Below are positions 25,403 through 34,800 of a stretch of 56,043 bases of DNA, one piece after another (within the stretch, counting starts at the first letter, position 1; each line of letters starts with the position of its first letter). The stretch is from Acidimicrobiia bacterium. GTDB lineage: Bacteria; Actinomycetota; Acidimicrobiia; Spongiisociales; ZC4RG35. Position numbers and translations under genes: made by a program. The stretch lies in assembly GCA_025928935.1 (NCBI GenBank), contig JAICNB010000010.1:1-56043 (forward strand). The letters run 5' to 3'. The notes under the pieces were generated by a model that saw only the letters and a program-made list of their open reading frames with translations, was not told where the DNA came from and ran no database searches.

Positions 25403-26485
25403 ATGCCGTACGACCTGGGCAACCCGGAGCTAGATGCCCTGGTGGCACAGCTCGTCGCCGGCGCCACCACGTCAGAGCATGCCGACCTGATCGCCGAGAT
25501 GATCGTCACCTCCCTCAAACTGGGGCGGGATGGGGCGTCGAAAGCCGATCTCAAGCTGATCAACACAGCCCTGAAGGAGATGAGGTATTCCAACCTCGTC
25601 TTTGCCCGGCATGAGGAGCCGAAGGTGACGATCTACGGGTCTGCCCGAATCGGGGAAGACGACCCCAACTACCACCTCACCGCAGACTTCGCCGCGACCA
25701 TGGCCGAAAGCGGCTGGGGCGTCATCACCGGGGCCGGCCCGGGGATCATGGAGGCAGGAAGCAAAGGGGCGGGAATCGACAACGCCTACGGGGTGAACAT
25801 CAGGCTTCCATTCGAGGACGAGGCCAACCTCCACATCTCGCCGGACCGCATCGTCAACTTCAAGTACTTCTTCACGAGGAAGCTGGGCTTCGTGAAGGAG
25901 GCCCACGCCTTCGTCCTCCTCCCTGGCGGCTGGGGCACCCTCGACGAGACGTTCGAGCTGCTCACCCTGGTGCAAACGGGAAAGAGCGACCTCCACCCGA
26001 TCGTCCTGCTCGAGGCCGAGGGAACCGAATACTGGGGGCCCATGATCGAGTTCATCACCGATCAACAACTCGCCCGAGGCCTGATCAGCGAATCCGACCT
26101 GAACCTCTTCCTCCACACCACCGACCATCGGGAGGCGGCGGAGCACATTTGGCACTTCTATGGCAACTACCACTCGCAGCGCTACTCGGGCGGCAGACTG
26201 GTCCTCCGCCTCAACGAAGATCCCTCCGATGCCACGATCGAGCATCTCAACGACGAGTACTCGGACATCGTCGTGGACGGCCGGATCGAGAAGGTCGAAG
26301 CCACCGCAGCCGAGACCGAGGACAGCGACGCGCTCCATCTGCATCGGATCGCCTTCGTGTTCGACCGTCGTCATTTCGGCCGTCTCCGGGCGATGATCGA
26401 CACACTGAACGATCTTGTTGCTGCCCCCACCCCGTCCCACCTTCCCGAGCCAATGACCGAGGAGCACGCCGAAAGACCCTGGTGA
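25403..26485 (+). CDS. LOG-family protein (cytokinin riboside phosphoribohydrolase-like)
   Basis: This 360-residue cytoplasmic protein has the Rossmann-like LOG domain in the middle: VTIYGSARIGEDDPNY at about residue 75, GWGVITGAGPGIMEA, and the signature LLPGGWGTLDETFELLTL, where PGGxGTxxE is the catalytic motif. It has N- and C-terminal extensions of ~70 and ~110 residues beyond the usual ~190-residue form, as in larger actinobacterial members. LOG proteins release ribose 5-phosphate from nucleotides, but the substrate of this class is not certain. It is first of three plus-strand genes. Confidence 0.9.
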   Translation: MPYDLGNPELDALVAQLVAGATTSEHADLIAEMIVTSLKLGRDGASKADLKLINTALKEMRYSNLVFARHEEPKVTIYGSARIGEDDPNYHLTADFAATMAESGWGVITGAGPGIMEAGSKGAGIDNAYGVNIRLPFEDEANLHISPDRIVNFKYFFTRKLGFVKEAHAFVLLPGGWGTLDETFELLTLVQTGKSDLHPIVLLEAEGTEYWGPMIEFITDQQLARGLISESDLNLFLHTTDHREAAEHIWHFYGNYHSQRYSGGRLVLRLNEDPSDATIEHLNDEYSDIVVDGRIEKVEATAAETEDSDALHLHRIAFVFDRRHFGRLRAMIDTLNDLVAAPTPSHLPEPMTEEHAERPW

Positions 26486-26536
26486 AGGGCGGTTTCGGCC
26501 TGGGTATAAACCCCGTTCCGGGGCTACCATTGGAGG

Positions 26537-27268
26537 GTGCGAGACATCCTTTCGGATCTGGTAGCCGAACAACAGTTCCTCGATCAGTCGCTGCAGAGGA
26601 TTCCCATCAAGATCTGGGACATGGTCACGCCGTCCAAACCGTGGACTGTTCGCGACACCATCGCCCACCTCGCCGATTTCGAGGAGCTCGCCGCCGACAC
26701 GATCGCGGGGGGTGACAAGCTCAAGCGGTGGCAGACTGCCCCCAAGCTCGGGCCGCTTCGCGCCGAGGCGATCAAGAAGGGTCGAGAGATGCGCCCTCAG
26801 GACGTCATCGAGTGGTGGCGCGGCGGTAGGGCGAAGGTCGTCGAGCCCCTGTCTCATATGGAGGCGGAGGACCGGATCGAGTGGATCGAGGGCGACATGA
26901 GCGCCCGTACTTTCGCCACCTTCAGACTCATGGAGACCTGGATGCACGGTCTCGACATCTATGCGACGTTGGGGATCGAAGTCGAGGACACGCCCCGCAT
27001 CCGCCACGTCTGCTGGCTGGGCTGGAAGACACTGCCTCACGCCTTCAAGCACGCTGGTGAGGACTACGAGCCGGTCCGGGTGGAGCTCATCGGACCCGGT
27101 TATGCCAAATGGGTCTACGGCCCCGAGGACACCGACCAACTGATCAAGGGCTCGGCGTCGGAGTGGGCACGTGTCGCGGTGCGCAGGATGAACCCCGGCA
27201 AGACGCACCTGAAGGTGTCGGGCGATTACGCCGAGAAGGCGATGCGGGTGGCCAGGGCCTATCTGTGA
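26537..27268 (+). CDS. TIGR03084-type maleylpyruvate isomerase-like metal-binding protein
   Basis: This 243-residue protein belongs to the DinB/mycothiol-dependent maleylpyruvate isomerase fold. Segments typical of the TIGR03084 group are WTVRDTIAHLADFEELAA with the metal-ligand His, RLMETWMHGLDIYATLG with the second His, and a C-terminal domain from about 170 (GPGYAKWVYGPED). Function is unknown; a thiol-dependent role is possible by fold. The GTG start at 26537 follows GGAGG directly. A TATAAA at 26505-26510 could be a promoter of its own. It shares GTGA with the next gene. Confidence 0.82.
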   Translation: MRDILSDLVAEQQFLDQSLQRIPIKIWDMVTPSKPWTVRDTIAHLADFEELAADTIAGGDKLKRWQTAPKLGPLRAEAIKKGREMRPQDVIEWWRGGRAKVVEPLSHMEAEDRIEWIEGDMSARTFATFRLMETWMHGLDIYATLGIEVEDTPRIRHVCWLGWKTLPHAFKHAGEDYEPVRVELIGPGYAKWVYGPEDTDQLIKGSASEWARVAVRRMNPGKTHLKVSGDYAEKAMRVARAYL

Positions 27269-28056
27269 GCCCGATCCCCCGTCTGGTGGGGATGATCCAT
27301 CTACTCCCACTGCCCGGCTCGCCCGGCTTCAGGGGCTCCATGGACGAGGTCCTCGATACCTCGACCACCGAAGCCAATGCATTGGCGGCGGCCGGATTTC
27401 CCTCTCTCCTCGTGGAGAACTTCGGCGATGTCCCCTTCCACGCCGACTCATCAGACCCCGAGACGATCGCAGCAATGGGTATCGCCGTCCGCAGCGTCAT
27501 CGGGGAGACCGGGCTCCCGGTGGGGGTCAACGTGCTCCGCAACGATGCCTTGTCGGCGTTGGGCATCGCCGCAGTGACCGGAGCGGGATTCATCAGGGTC
27601 AATGTGCTGACCGGCGTCATGTACACCGATCAGGGGCCGATCACGGGGCGAGCCGCCGAATTGGCCCGCAGGCGGGCGTGGCTGGCACCTGAGGTCGAGA
27701 TCTGGGCGGACGCGATGGTCAAACATGCCACCCCTCCGCCTGGTCTGGGGATCGAACGAGCGGTGGAGGACACGGTCTCGCGCGGGCTTGCCGATGCCGT
27801 GATCGTCTCGGGGCCCGGTACTGGGGTGGAACCAGATGTCGCCGAGGCGGCCACAGTCCGGTCCGTGCTGCCCAAGGGGACACGTCTGGTCATCGGATCG
27901 GGAGCCGGGGTCGACAACCTGGGCGTCCTGGCCGAGGTCGCAGACACCGTCATCGTCGGGTCCTCGCTCAAGGTGGACGGCGTCGCCAACGGCCGGCTCG
28001 ATCCGGGTCGGGTTGCCACCTTCATCGAGGCGGCCCGGCACCACGGGTTGATCTGA
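27265..28056 (+). CDS. BtpA/SgcQ-family TIM-barrel protein
   Basis: This 263-residue protein reads RLVGMIHLLPLPGSPG at the start and ENFGDVPFHADS, INVLRNDALSAL-like and RVNVLTGVMYTDQGPITG further on, typical of the BtpA family. BtpA in cyanobacteria affects photosystem I; other members have no proven reaction, and a phosphate-binding TIM-barrel is expected. The GTG start overlaps the preceding TGA by 4 nt. The gene ends one base before the convergent CoA-binding gene. Confidence 0.88.
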   Translation: MSPIPRLVGMIHLLPLPGSPGFRGSMDEVLDTSTTEANALAAAGFPSLLVENFGDVPFHADSSDPETIAAMGIAVRSVIGETGLPVGVNVLRNDALSALGIAAVTGAGFIRVNVLTGVMYTDQGPITGRAAELARRRAWLAPEVEIWADAMVKHATPPPGLGIERAVEDTVSRGLADAVIVSGPGTGVEPDVAEAATVRSVLPKGTRLVIGSGAGVDNLGVLAEVADTVIVGSSLKVDGVANGRLDPGRVATFIEAARHHGLI

Positions 28057-28057
28057 C

Positions 28058-28540
28058 TCAGATCGGTCGGAGCCGGCGAGACGAGATCACACCGGTGTTG
28101 AAACCGGCCAGGTGGAGCTTCCCCGAGAACCTGGCATGCTCGATCTTCAGGCAGCGATCCTGGACGACCTGCAAACCGGCCTCCTCCGCCTTGGCCGCTG
28201 CCTCGTCGTGACGCAGACCGAGTTGGAACCAGACCACCTTGGCCCCCACCGCGATGGCCTCTTCCACAACATTTGGGAGCTCGTCGCGCCGGCGGAAGAC
28301 GTCGACGATGTCGGGCACCACCGGCAGGTCGGCGAGCGAGGGGTAGCTCTTGAGCCCGAGGATCTCGTCGTACATCGGGTTCACCGGGTACATGTCGAGA
28401 CCAGTGCGCACCAGATAGGTGGCCACGAAATTGGACGACCGGAGGATGTTTGCCGAGACCCCGACCAGGGCCACACTCCGGGCGGTCTGGATGATCTGAA
28501 GACGCTCCAAGGCAGTCGCCTCGTGAAGGACCGTGGTCAT
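28058..28540 (-). CDS. CoA-binding protein (YccU type)
   Basis: This 160-residue Rossmann protein belongs to the CoA_binding_2 family. Its strand-turn-helix starts at SVALVGVSANILRSSNFVAT, followed by YPVNPMYDEILGLKSYPSL and VVWFQLGLRHDEAA, with a CLKIEH motif near the C-terminus. Ligand and function are unproven. The ATG overlaps the metY TGA as ATGA, so it is coexpressed with metY and lies under the same SAM riboswitch. Confidence 0.9.
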   Translation of the reverse strand: MTTVLHEATALERLQIIQTARSVALVGVSANILRSSNFVATYLVRTGLDMYPVNPMYDEILGLKSYPSLADLPVVPDIVDVFRRRDELPNVVEEAIAVGAKVVWFQLGLRHDEAAAKAEEAGLQVVQDRCLKIEHARFSGKLHLAGFNTGVISSRRLRPI

Positions 28541-29847
28541 GACTGCCCCCTCTCAGTGATATCCCCCACCCCCGCTGCCAGGGCCTGGCCCAGATCCCAG
28601 ATGATGTCGTCCACGTCCTCCATCCCCACCGAGATCCGGATCATCTCGTCACCGACGCCGGCCGCCCTCCGCTCCTCGACGGGCACCTGCTGATGGGTGG
28701 TGCTGGCCGGGTGGATGACGAGGGTCTTTGCATCACCCACGTTGGCCAGGTGGGAGGAGAGCTCGACGCCGGCGATGAACGCGGCCGCGGCATCGAAGCC
28801 GCCCTTCACCCCGAACGTGAACACCGCCCCCGGGCCCTCCGGGACATACTTCTTCGCCAGCTCGGTCCACGGGTTGTCGTCGAATACCGGGAACCGGACC
28901 CAGGCGACGTCCGGGTGCCCGGCGAGGAATTCGGCCACTTTGCGTGCGTTGTCGGTGTGTCTCGCCATGCGCAGTGACAATGTCTCGAGCCCGAGCAGGA
29001 GAATGAAGGCGTTGAACGGCGACATGGCGGCCCCGATGTCACGCAAGGACTCGACACGGGCCTTCATCAAGTAGGCGTACTCCCTGAAGTTCTCCCAGAA
29101 CATGAGGTCGTGATAGGCCGGGGAGGGGTCGGTCAGGCCGGGGAAATTCCCGTTGTCGAAGGGAAAGAGGCCGGATTCCACGATGACACCGCCAATGACG
29201 ACGCCGTGCCCGCCGATGAACTTCGTGGCCGAGTGGACCACGATGTCAGCCCCGTGCTCGATTGGCCGGCACAGATACGGCGTGGCGAACGTGTTGTCGA
29301 CGATGAGTGGTATCCCGTTGTCGTGGGCGATGTCGGCGATGGCCCTGATGTCGAGGATGTCCGCCGCCGGGTTTCCGATTGTCTCCCCGTAGAGGGCCTT
29401 GGTCTTCGGGGTTATCGCCTCCTTGACCGCGCCGTGATCGTGGATGTCCACGAAGGTCACGTTGATCCCCATCCGACGCAAGGTCACGTCGAACTGGGTG
29501 AAGGTGCCTCCGTAGAGAGACCGCGAGGCCACGATCTCGTCGCCGGCATTGCACAGCGTGAAGATGGCGATCAGTTGGGCGGCCTGCCCGGAGGAGGTAG
29601 CCAGCGCCCCGAGGCCACCTTCCAGCGAGGCCATCCTCTCCTCGAAGGCGGCATTGGTCGGGTTCCCGATCCGGGAGTAGATGTTCCCGAAGCTCTGCAA
29701 CGAGAACAGGTCGGCAGCCTGCTGGGCGTCCTCGAAGACGAATGAGGTCGTGGCGTAGATCGGCATCGCCCGCGCCCCTGTCTCGGGATCGGGTCGCTGC
29801 CCGGCATGGATCTGACGGGTGTCGAACCCGTACTCGTGGTCCTTCAT
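28537..29847 (-). CDS. metY: O-acetylhomoserine (thiol)-lyase / O-acetyl-L-homoserine sulfhydrylase
   Basis: MetY makes homocysteine from O-acetylhomoserine and sulfide in methionine synthesis, using PLP. It has 436 residues. The PLP lysine lies in VVHSATKFIGGHG; other marks are YSRIGNPTNAAFEERMASLEGG, TSSGQAAQL, ETIGNPAADILDI and IVDNTFATPYLCRP. The C-terminal RISVGMEDVDDIIWDL is typical. The gene follows a SAM-I riboswitch, a hairpin and a 24-codon upstream ORF whose stop overlaps the metY ATG, with GGGGGAG just before the ATG. Confidence 0.96.
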   Translation of the reverse strand: MKDHEYGFDTRQIHAGQRPDPETGARAMPIYATTSFVFEDAQQAADLFSLQSFGNIYSRIGNPTNAAFEERMASLEGGLGALATSSGQAAQLIAIFTLCNAGDEIVASRSLYGGTFTQFDVTLRRMGINVTFVDIHDHGAVKEAITPKTKALYGETIGNPAADILDIRAIADIAHDNGIPLIVDNTFATPYLCRPIEHGADIVVHSATKFIGGHGVVIGGVIVESGLFPFDNGNFPGLTDPSPAYHDLMFWENFREYAYLMKARVESLRDIGAAMSPFNAFILLLGLETLSLRMARHTDNARKVAEFLAGHPDVAWVRFPVFDDNPWTELAKKYVPEGPGAVFTFGVKGGFDAAAAFIAGVELSSHLANVGDAKTLVIHPASTTHQQVPVEERRAAGVGDEMIRISVGMEDVDDIIWDLGQALAAGVGDITERGQS

Positions 29848-29918
29848 GGTCTCCCCCGCGGTGGGAGGGGTGGTGCCGAGGTGTGGCCACGGTGTGGTGG
29901 TCGGGCGAGTTGTGCCAT
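29844..29918 (-). CDS. Upstream ORF of 24 codons coupled to metY
   Basis: A short ORF starts with ATG at 29918 behind a strong ribosome-binding site (AGGACAGGAG, 7-8 bases upstream) and ends with a TGA that overlaps the metY ATG as ATGA. The 24-residue product begins MAQLARPPHRGHTS and is rich in Pro, Arg and His. It has no Met beyond the start, so it is not a methionine attenuator in the classic sense. Its ribosome-binding site is better spaced than that of metY, which suggests that metY is translated by coupling. Short ORF size limits confidence. Confidence 0.5.
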   Translation of the reverse strand: MAQLARPPHRGHTSAPPLPPRGRP

Positions 29919-29946
29919 AACGGTTTCTCCTGTCCTACGCGCTCTT

Positions 29947-29976
29947 CCGAGCACCGTGACGGATAGCCGTCCTCGG
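29947..29976 (-). other. Hairpin between SAM riboswitch and metY upstream ORF
   Basis: On the minus strand CCGAG-GACGG-CTAT-CCGTC-(ACGGTG)-CTCGG forms a 5-bp inner stem with a CTAT loop and a 5-bp outer stem with a 6-base bulge. It sits 3 bases after the riboswitch P1 stem and ahead of the ORF's ribosome-binding site. It is not followed by a U-run. It could be an expression platform or a spacer; the switching mechanism cannot be read with confidence. Confidence 0.4.
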
Positions 29977-29979
29977 CCA

Positions 29980-30060
29980 CTCATCGTTCAGGCATTGGCA
30001 CCGTTCGGGTCGGTTGCCGCGGTTTCGCAGGGCCTGTCCCTCCACCGCTCTTGATGAGCG
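29980..30060 (-). ncRNA. SAM-I (S-box) riboswitch upstream of metY
   Basis: The minus-strand RNA carries the SAM-I core in order: P1 strand CTCATC, then AAGAGCGGTGGAGGGACAG, GGCCCTGCGAAACCGCGGC, AACCGACC, GGTGCCAATGCCTGA, and the closing P1 strand GATGAG. The GAGGGA, GCAACC and GGTGCCAA elements that form the k-turn, pseudoknot and ligand pocket are intact. SAM-I is mainly known from Firmicutes and controls methionine genes (family knowledge); here it precedes metY and a CoA-binding gene. High SAM is expected to lower their expression. SAM-IV, the actinobacterial class, fits less well. Confidence 0.95.
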
Positions 30061-30063
30061 CGT

Positions 30064-30091
30064 CATTCGCTTGGCGCAAACTTAGCGAATG
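30064..30091. promoter_or_regulatory. 8-bp inverted repeat upstream of the SAM riboswitch
   Basis: CATTCGCT (30064-30071) and AGCGAATG (30084-30091) are perfect reverse complements with a 12-base spacer. The element sits 3 bases upstream of the riboswitch, where the metY promoter should be, and in the region shared with the divergent HD-GYP gene. It looks like an operator for a dimeric regulator. No known box is matched. Confidence 0.4.
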
Positions 30092-30217
30092 GCCCACAGG
30101 GCTTCCAAGTCGCGACCACTGTCGGTGGCTAGTCCGGAAGGGCCGGGGCATATAGTCCATACGGCCCATACCCCAGTGGGCCCACTCCCACGAGACTTCC
30201 CGGCGGGTGATTTCAAA

Positions 30218-30793
30218 ATGCGGGAACTGCCGAGGGACATTCTGATCGAGGTCATGGTGGATGTGATCGAGGACCTGCACGGGCATGTGCATCGGGTCTC
30301 CGATCTCGCCGTGAACCTCGGGCTCGGCATTGGCCTGGGTGACATCGACCTCGATCGTCTCGCCCTCGCCGGTGTCCTCCACGACGTGGGCAAGATCCAC
30401 CTCGATCCGGGCATCCTGGGCAAGCCGGGCCCGCTGGACGAGTCGGAGCGCGAGCTCATGAACCGTCATCCCGAGCTCGGGTTCGCCATGACCCGCAACC
30501 GGCTCGATCCGGGGGTGGCCGAGGCGATCCTCTATCACCATGAGCGATACGACGGCCGGGGTTATCCGTTCGGGCTGGCCGGTGAGGAGATCCCGATCCT
30601 GAGCCGGATCATCCTCGTCGCCGACGCCTTCGACGCGATGACCTCCACCCGGGCCTATCAGCGCGCGCTACCCGTCGAGTTCGCTGTCAACGAGATCCGC
30701 AAGCACGCCGGGACCCAGTTTGACCCCCATGTCGTCGATCTCTTCATGGAGCTCGCCGCGATCAATCGTCTGCCGTTGGAGCTGTCTGCCTGA
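30218..30793 (+). CDS. HD-GYP domain phosphodiesterase-like protein
   Basis: This 191-residue protein is a stand-alone HD-GYP domain. The HD part is LAGVLHDVGKIHLDPGILGK, and the GYP part is ILYHHERYDGRGYPFGLAGEEIPILSRI with HHExxDGxGYP. These domains usually hydrolyse cyclic di-GMP or related dinucleotides, and all key residues are present. The ATG at 30218 is chosen because the 43 residues upstream (in frame from 30089) look non-conserved; a start there cannot be excluded. TATAGT at 30151-30156 could be a -10 box. Confidence 0.88.
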   Translation: MRELPRDILIEVMVDVIEDLHGHVHRVSDLAVNLGLGIGLGDIDLDRLALAGVLHDVGKIHLDPGILGKPGPLDESERELMNRHPELGFAMTRNRLDPGVAEAILYHHERYDGRGYPFGLAGEEIPILSRIILVADAFDAMTSTRAYQRALPVEFAVNEIRKHAGTQFDPHVVDLFMELAAINRLPLELSA

Positions 30794-30817
30794 TCCGGGC
30801 GGGCGGCTTGTCCCATT

Positions 30818-31825
30818 TCACCAGGTGGGCACGTATGAGGTGAGGGTCTTCATGTAGCTGGTGCGCTCGAGCACCTCGGGATCGGGGATGGATGCGAAGC
30901 TGAGGCTTCCCCGGGCCTGTCCCACGCTCGAGTACTCATGGTCCTCGAGCCAGCCCTCCATTCCCTGCCTCACCTCCCGCAAACGGCCCGGCCCATGCCT
31001 GAGCAGCGCCGAGGCCATCATCACGACGTTGGCTCCACACAGCACGGCCTTCAGGGCGTCCTCGGCCTCGTGGATCCCCGATGTTGCGGCCAGGTCGCAT
31101 CCCACCCTCCCATGCATCACCGCAAGCCAGCGCAGGACCAGGCGCAACTCGACCGGGCTGGAGAGGACGAGGTTTGGTGTTATCTCGAGGGTCTCCAACT
31201 CGACATCGGGTTGATAGAACCGGTTGAAGATGACGAGCCCGTCGGCGCCGGCCTCGGCCAGGCGGCGAGCCATCTCCCCGATGGACGAGAAATAGGGCCC
31301 GATCTTGACCGCCAAGGGCAGCTCGACCGATCTCCTGATCGTCTCCACCAGGTCGAGATACGATCGCTCGACCTCGGCGCTGGTGGCCTCGACATCGGTG
31401 ATGGGCCGGTAGGTGTTGAGCTCGAGGGCATCGATCCCCTGATCCGCGAGGATGGCCGCATAGCGGGTCCAACCCCTGGTCGACACTCCGTTGAGGCTTG
31501 CGATCACCGGGATCCTCGTCTCGCTCTTCGCACGCCTGATCAGGTCCAGGTATCCCCTCGGGCCGGTGTTGTAGTCGTCGAGCTCTGGAAAGTAGCCGGA
31601 AGGGGTCTCGGCGAATCCGTCGGCGCCCGACTCGAGGGCCATGTGCACGGCCATTTCGTCATGCTCTATCTGCTCTTCGAACAAGCTGGGCAGCACCACC
31701 AACGGGGCGCCCGCCTCGATCAACTGGAGGATGTGGTCGATGTCACCGGTCAATGGTGAAGCGGAGGGCACCACCGGATGATCGAGATCGAGCCCGAGAT
31801 AGGTGGTGCTCATGTCGACGCTCAT
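30818..31825 (-). CDS. Dihydroorotate dehydrogenase-like flavoprotein
   Basis: This 335-residue TIM-barrel protein resembles class 1 dihydroorotate dehydrogenases (DHODs): YLGLDLDHPVVPSASPLTG, IPVIASLNGVSTRGWTRYA, ALELNTYRP, PLAVKIGPYFSSIGEMARRL, GLVIFNRFYQPDVELET and SGIHEAEDALKAVLCGANVVMMAS for FMN phosphate binding. The NTYRP segment replaces the usual DHOD active-site motif, so a true pyrimidine role is doubtful. Its ATG overlaps the nifJ stop as ATGA, so it likely works with NifJ as a ferredoxin-linked flavoenzyme. That partnership is an inference from position. Confidence 0.85.
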   Translation of the reverse strand: MSVDMSTTYLGLDLDHPVVPSASPLTGDIDHILQLIEAGAPLVVLPSLFEEQIEHDEMAVHMALESGADGFAETPSGYFPELDDYNTGPRGYLDLIRRAKSETRIPVIASLNGVSTRGWTRYAAILADQGIDALELNTYRPITDVEATSAEVERSYLDLVETIRRSVELPLAVKIGPYFSSIGEMARRLAEAGADGLVIFNRFYQPDVELETLEITPNLVLSSPVELRLVLRWLAVMHGRVGCDLAATSGIHEAEDALKAVLCGANVVMMASALLRHGPGRLREVRQGMEGWLEDHEYSSVGQARGSLSFASIPDPEVLERTSYMKTLTSYVPTW

Positions 31826-34800
31826 TCCGCGACCTCCGAGTATTGCGCAGTGCGGTGGAGCTCGACCATCTGCTCGTAGAGCTGCCATCTGTCGTCGATG
31901 TCCTGTTGGGCCCTGAGCAACAGGCGCTCCGACCGGGCCTTGTCGACCAGGCCGAGCATGGCGAACCTCGTTTCCTTCGAGGCGAGCTCTTTGAAGCTGG
32001 TGGTCGGTCTGCGGCTGTCGAGCAGCAAACCCGGGTTGCCTGTGGCTTCTCGCGCCGGGTCGTATCGATAGAGAGGCCAATAGCCGGTCTCTGTGGCCAA
32101 CTTCTGATGTTGGATCTGGTCGGCGAGGTCGTACCCGTGGGCGATGCATGGGCTGTAGGCGATGACCAGTGAGACGCCTCGATACGCCTCGGCTTCGGCC
32201 ATGGCCCTGACCGTCTGGTTGACATTGGCCCCCATGGCGACCTGGCCCACATAGACGTTCCCGTAGGACATCGCGATCTGGCCCAGGTCCTTCTTGGCCG
32301 TGGCCTTGCCGCCTGTTGCGAACTTGGCGATCGCCCCACGGGGAGTGGCCTTCGACGCCTGGCCTCCCGTGTTGGAGTACACCTCGGTGTCGAGGATCAG
32401 GATGTTGACGTCCCTCCCCGACGCCAGCACATGGTCGAGCCCACCGAAGCCGATGTCGTAGGCCCAACCGTCGCCCCCCACGATCCAGATGCTGGTCTCG
32501 ACCAGGGAGTCGGCCACGCCCTCGAGCCTGCGGGCCAGAGGCCCTTCCATGTGTAGGAGGTGTTCTCTCAGCTGACTCACCTGTCTCCGCTGCAGATCCA
32601 CCCGCGCATCTCGATCCACCGCGTCACGATCCGCTGCCGCCTCGAGGATCTCGACGGCCAGATGCCCCAGATCTGGGGCCAGGGCAGTGACCAGCAGGAG
32701 CGCGTCGTCCCGTTGCACCTCCATGGCCAGCCTCATCCCCAGGCCGAACTCGGCATTGTCCTCGAAGAGGCTGTTGGACCATGCCGGCCCCCTTCCATCC
32801 CCGTTCTGGGACCAGGGGGTGGTGGGGAGGTTCCCTCCGTAGATCGAGGAGCAGCCCGTGGCGTTGGCCACGATCATCCTGTCCCCCATCATCTGGGTGA
32901 TCAGCTTCAGATACGGAGTCTCACCGCAGCCGGCGCAGGCCCCCGAGTACTCGAACAGAGGCTGGAGGAGCTGGGACCCTTTCACCGAGTTCGCGATCAC
33001 GTCGGAGCGTTGCATCTCGGGGATCTCGAGGAAGAAGGAGTAATTGCGGCGCTCCCGCTCCAGATGGGGCAGCTTGGGCTCCATGTCGATGGCCTTGTGC
33101 TTCGAGATCTCCTTGGATCTCGCCGGGCACACATCTACACAGATGCTGCAACCGGTGCAGTCGTCGGGGGCGACCTGGACGATGATGCGCTTGCCCTTGA
33201 GATCCTTGCCGGTTGACTCCTTCCACGGGAGCCCGTCCGGGATCTCGATATCGGGATCGAAAGCCTTGAATCTGATGGCGGCATGCGGGCAGACCAGGGC
33301 GCATCGCCCGCAGTCGATGCACAGCTCGGGGTCCCAGATGGGGATCTCGAAAGCGATCGACCTCTTCTCCCACTGGGCCGTGCCGGTGGGGAAGGTCCCG
33401 TCTACCGGCATCGCCGAGACGGGGAGCAGATCTCCATTACCGGCCATCATCATCGCGGTCACCCGCTTGACGAATTCCGGTGCCACCTCGGGGACAGGGT
33501 CGGCGATCCGCCTCGAGCTGTCCGCGTTGCCGACGTCGACACGATGGAGCCGGCCGATCGCCTCGTCGATCGCCATCTCATTCCGCCTGACCACCGCCTC
33601 CCCGCGGCCCCCGTAACTCTTGCGGACACCCTCTTTGATGGCGGCGACGGCGTCCCCGGTGTCGAGGAAGTCGGTCAGATGGAAGAAGCAGGTCTGCAGG
33701 ACAGTGTTGATCCGGTTGCCCAGACCGCACTCCCGCGCAATGGAAAGGGCATCGATCGCCCACACCTCGAGCCCTTTTGCGACGATCTGACGCTGGGCCT
33801 CCCAGGGCAGTCGATCCCAGGTCTGGGCCGCGGGAAATGGGCTGTTGAGGAGGACGGTGGCCCCTTGACCGGCGATGGCGAGCACATCGGTGCTCTCCAG
33901 GAAGTCGAATTGATGGATCCCAACGAAGTCCGCTTCCTCGATCAGATAGGACGACTCGATCGGCCGGGGGGACACACGAAGATGGGAGACCGTCCGTGAG
34001 CCCGATTTCTTGGAGTCGTAGACGAAATAGCCCTGTGCGTTGAGCAATTCGGGTTCACCGAGGATCTTCACCGAGTTCTTGACCGCTCCGACGGTGCCGT
34101 CGGCTCCGAGCCCGAAGAACACGGCACGGGTGACATCGGCGGGCTCGTGCCACCACGCGCGGTCCCAATCGATCGAGGCCCTGGTGACGTCGTCGGCGAT
34201 TCCGACGGTGAAATGGCGCTTGGGCCGATCACTGGCCGCCTCGGCGAATATCCCGGCGACCATGGCCGGGGTGAACTCCTTCGAGGAGAGCCCATAGCGG
34301 CCCGCGATGACATCGATCTCACGGCCCTCCTCGGCCAGGGCTGCGACGACGTCGAGGTAGAGGGGGTCGCCAACCGCTCCCGGCTCCTTGGTCCGGTCCA
34401 TGACGACGAGTCTGCTGACCGATCGAGGCACGGCGGCGCTGAAGGCGGCCGTGTCGAATGGGCGGAACAACTTCACGGCGAGCACGCCGACCCTGTGGCC
34501 CCCCTCCACCAGGCGCTCGACCGCCTCGGCGGCGGCACCAACCCCGGAGCCCATCAAGACGACCACCGCATCTGCGTTGGGCGCACCTCGATACTCGAAC
34601 AGCTCGTAGTGACGCCCTGTCTCAGCCGCGACCCGGGCCATGGCGTCGGCCACGATGGCCGGTGTCGCCTGGTAATAGGGGTTGACCGCCTCCCTTGCCT
34701 GGAAGAAGACATCCGGGTTCTGGGCGGTGCCGCGGATCGATGGCCGGTTGGGGTTGAGGGCCCTGAGACGGTGATCCGCGATCAGATCCTCGTCGACGAG

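Noticed and set aside
25472-27310. Long minus-strand open frame of 612 codons
   Set aside because: It spans the LOG and TIGR03084-type genes in antisense and shows no recognisable protein features.
29947-29976. Intrinsic terminator after the SAM riboswitch
   Set aside because: The hairpin is strong but lacks a following U-run, so it is listed only as a structured element.
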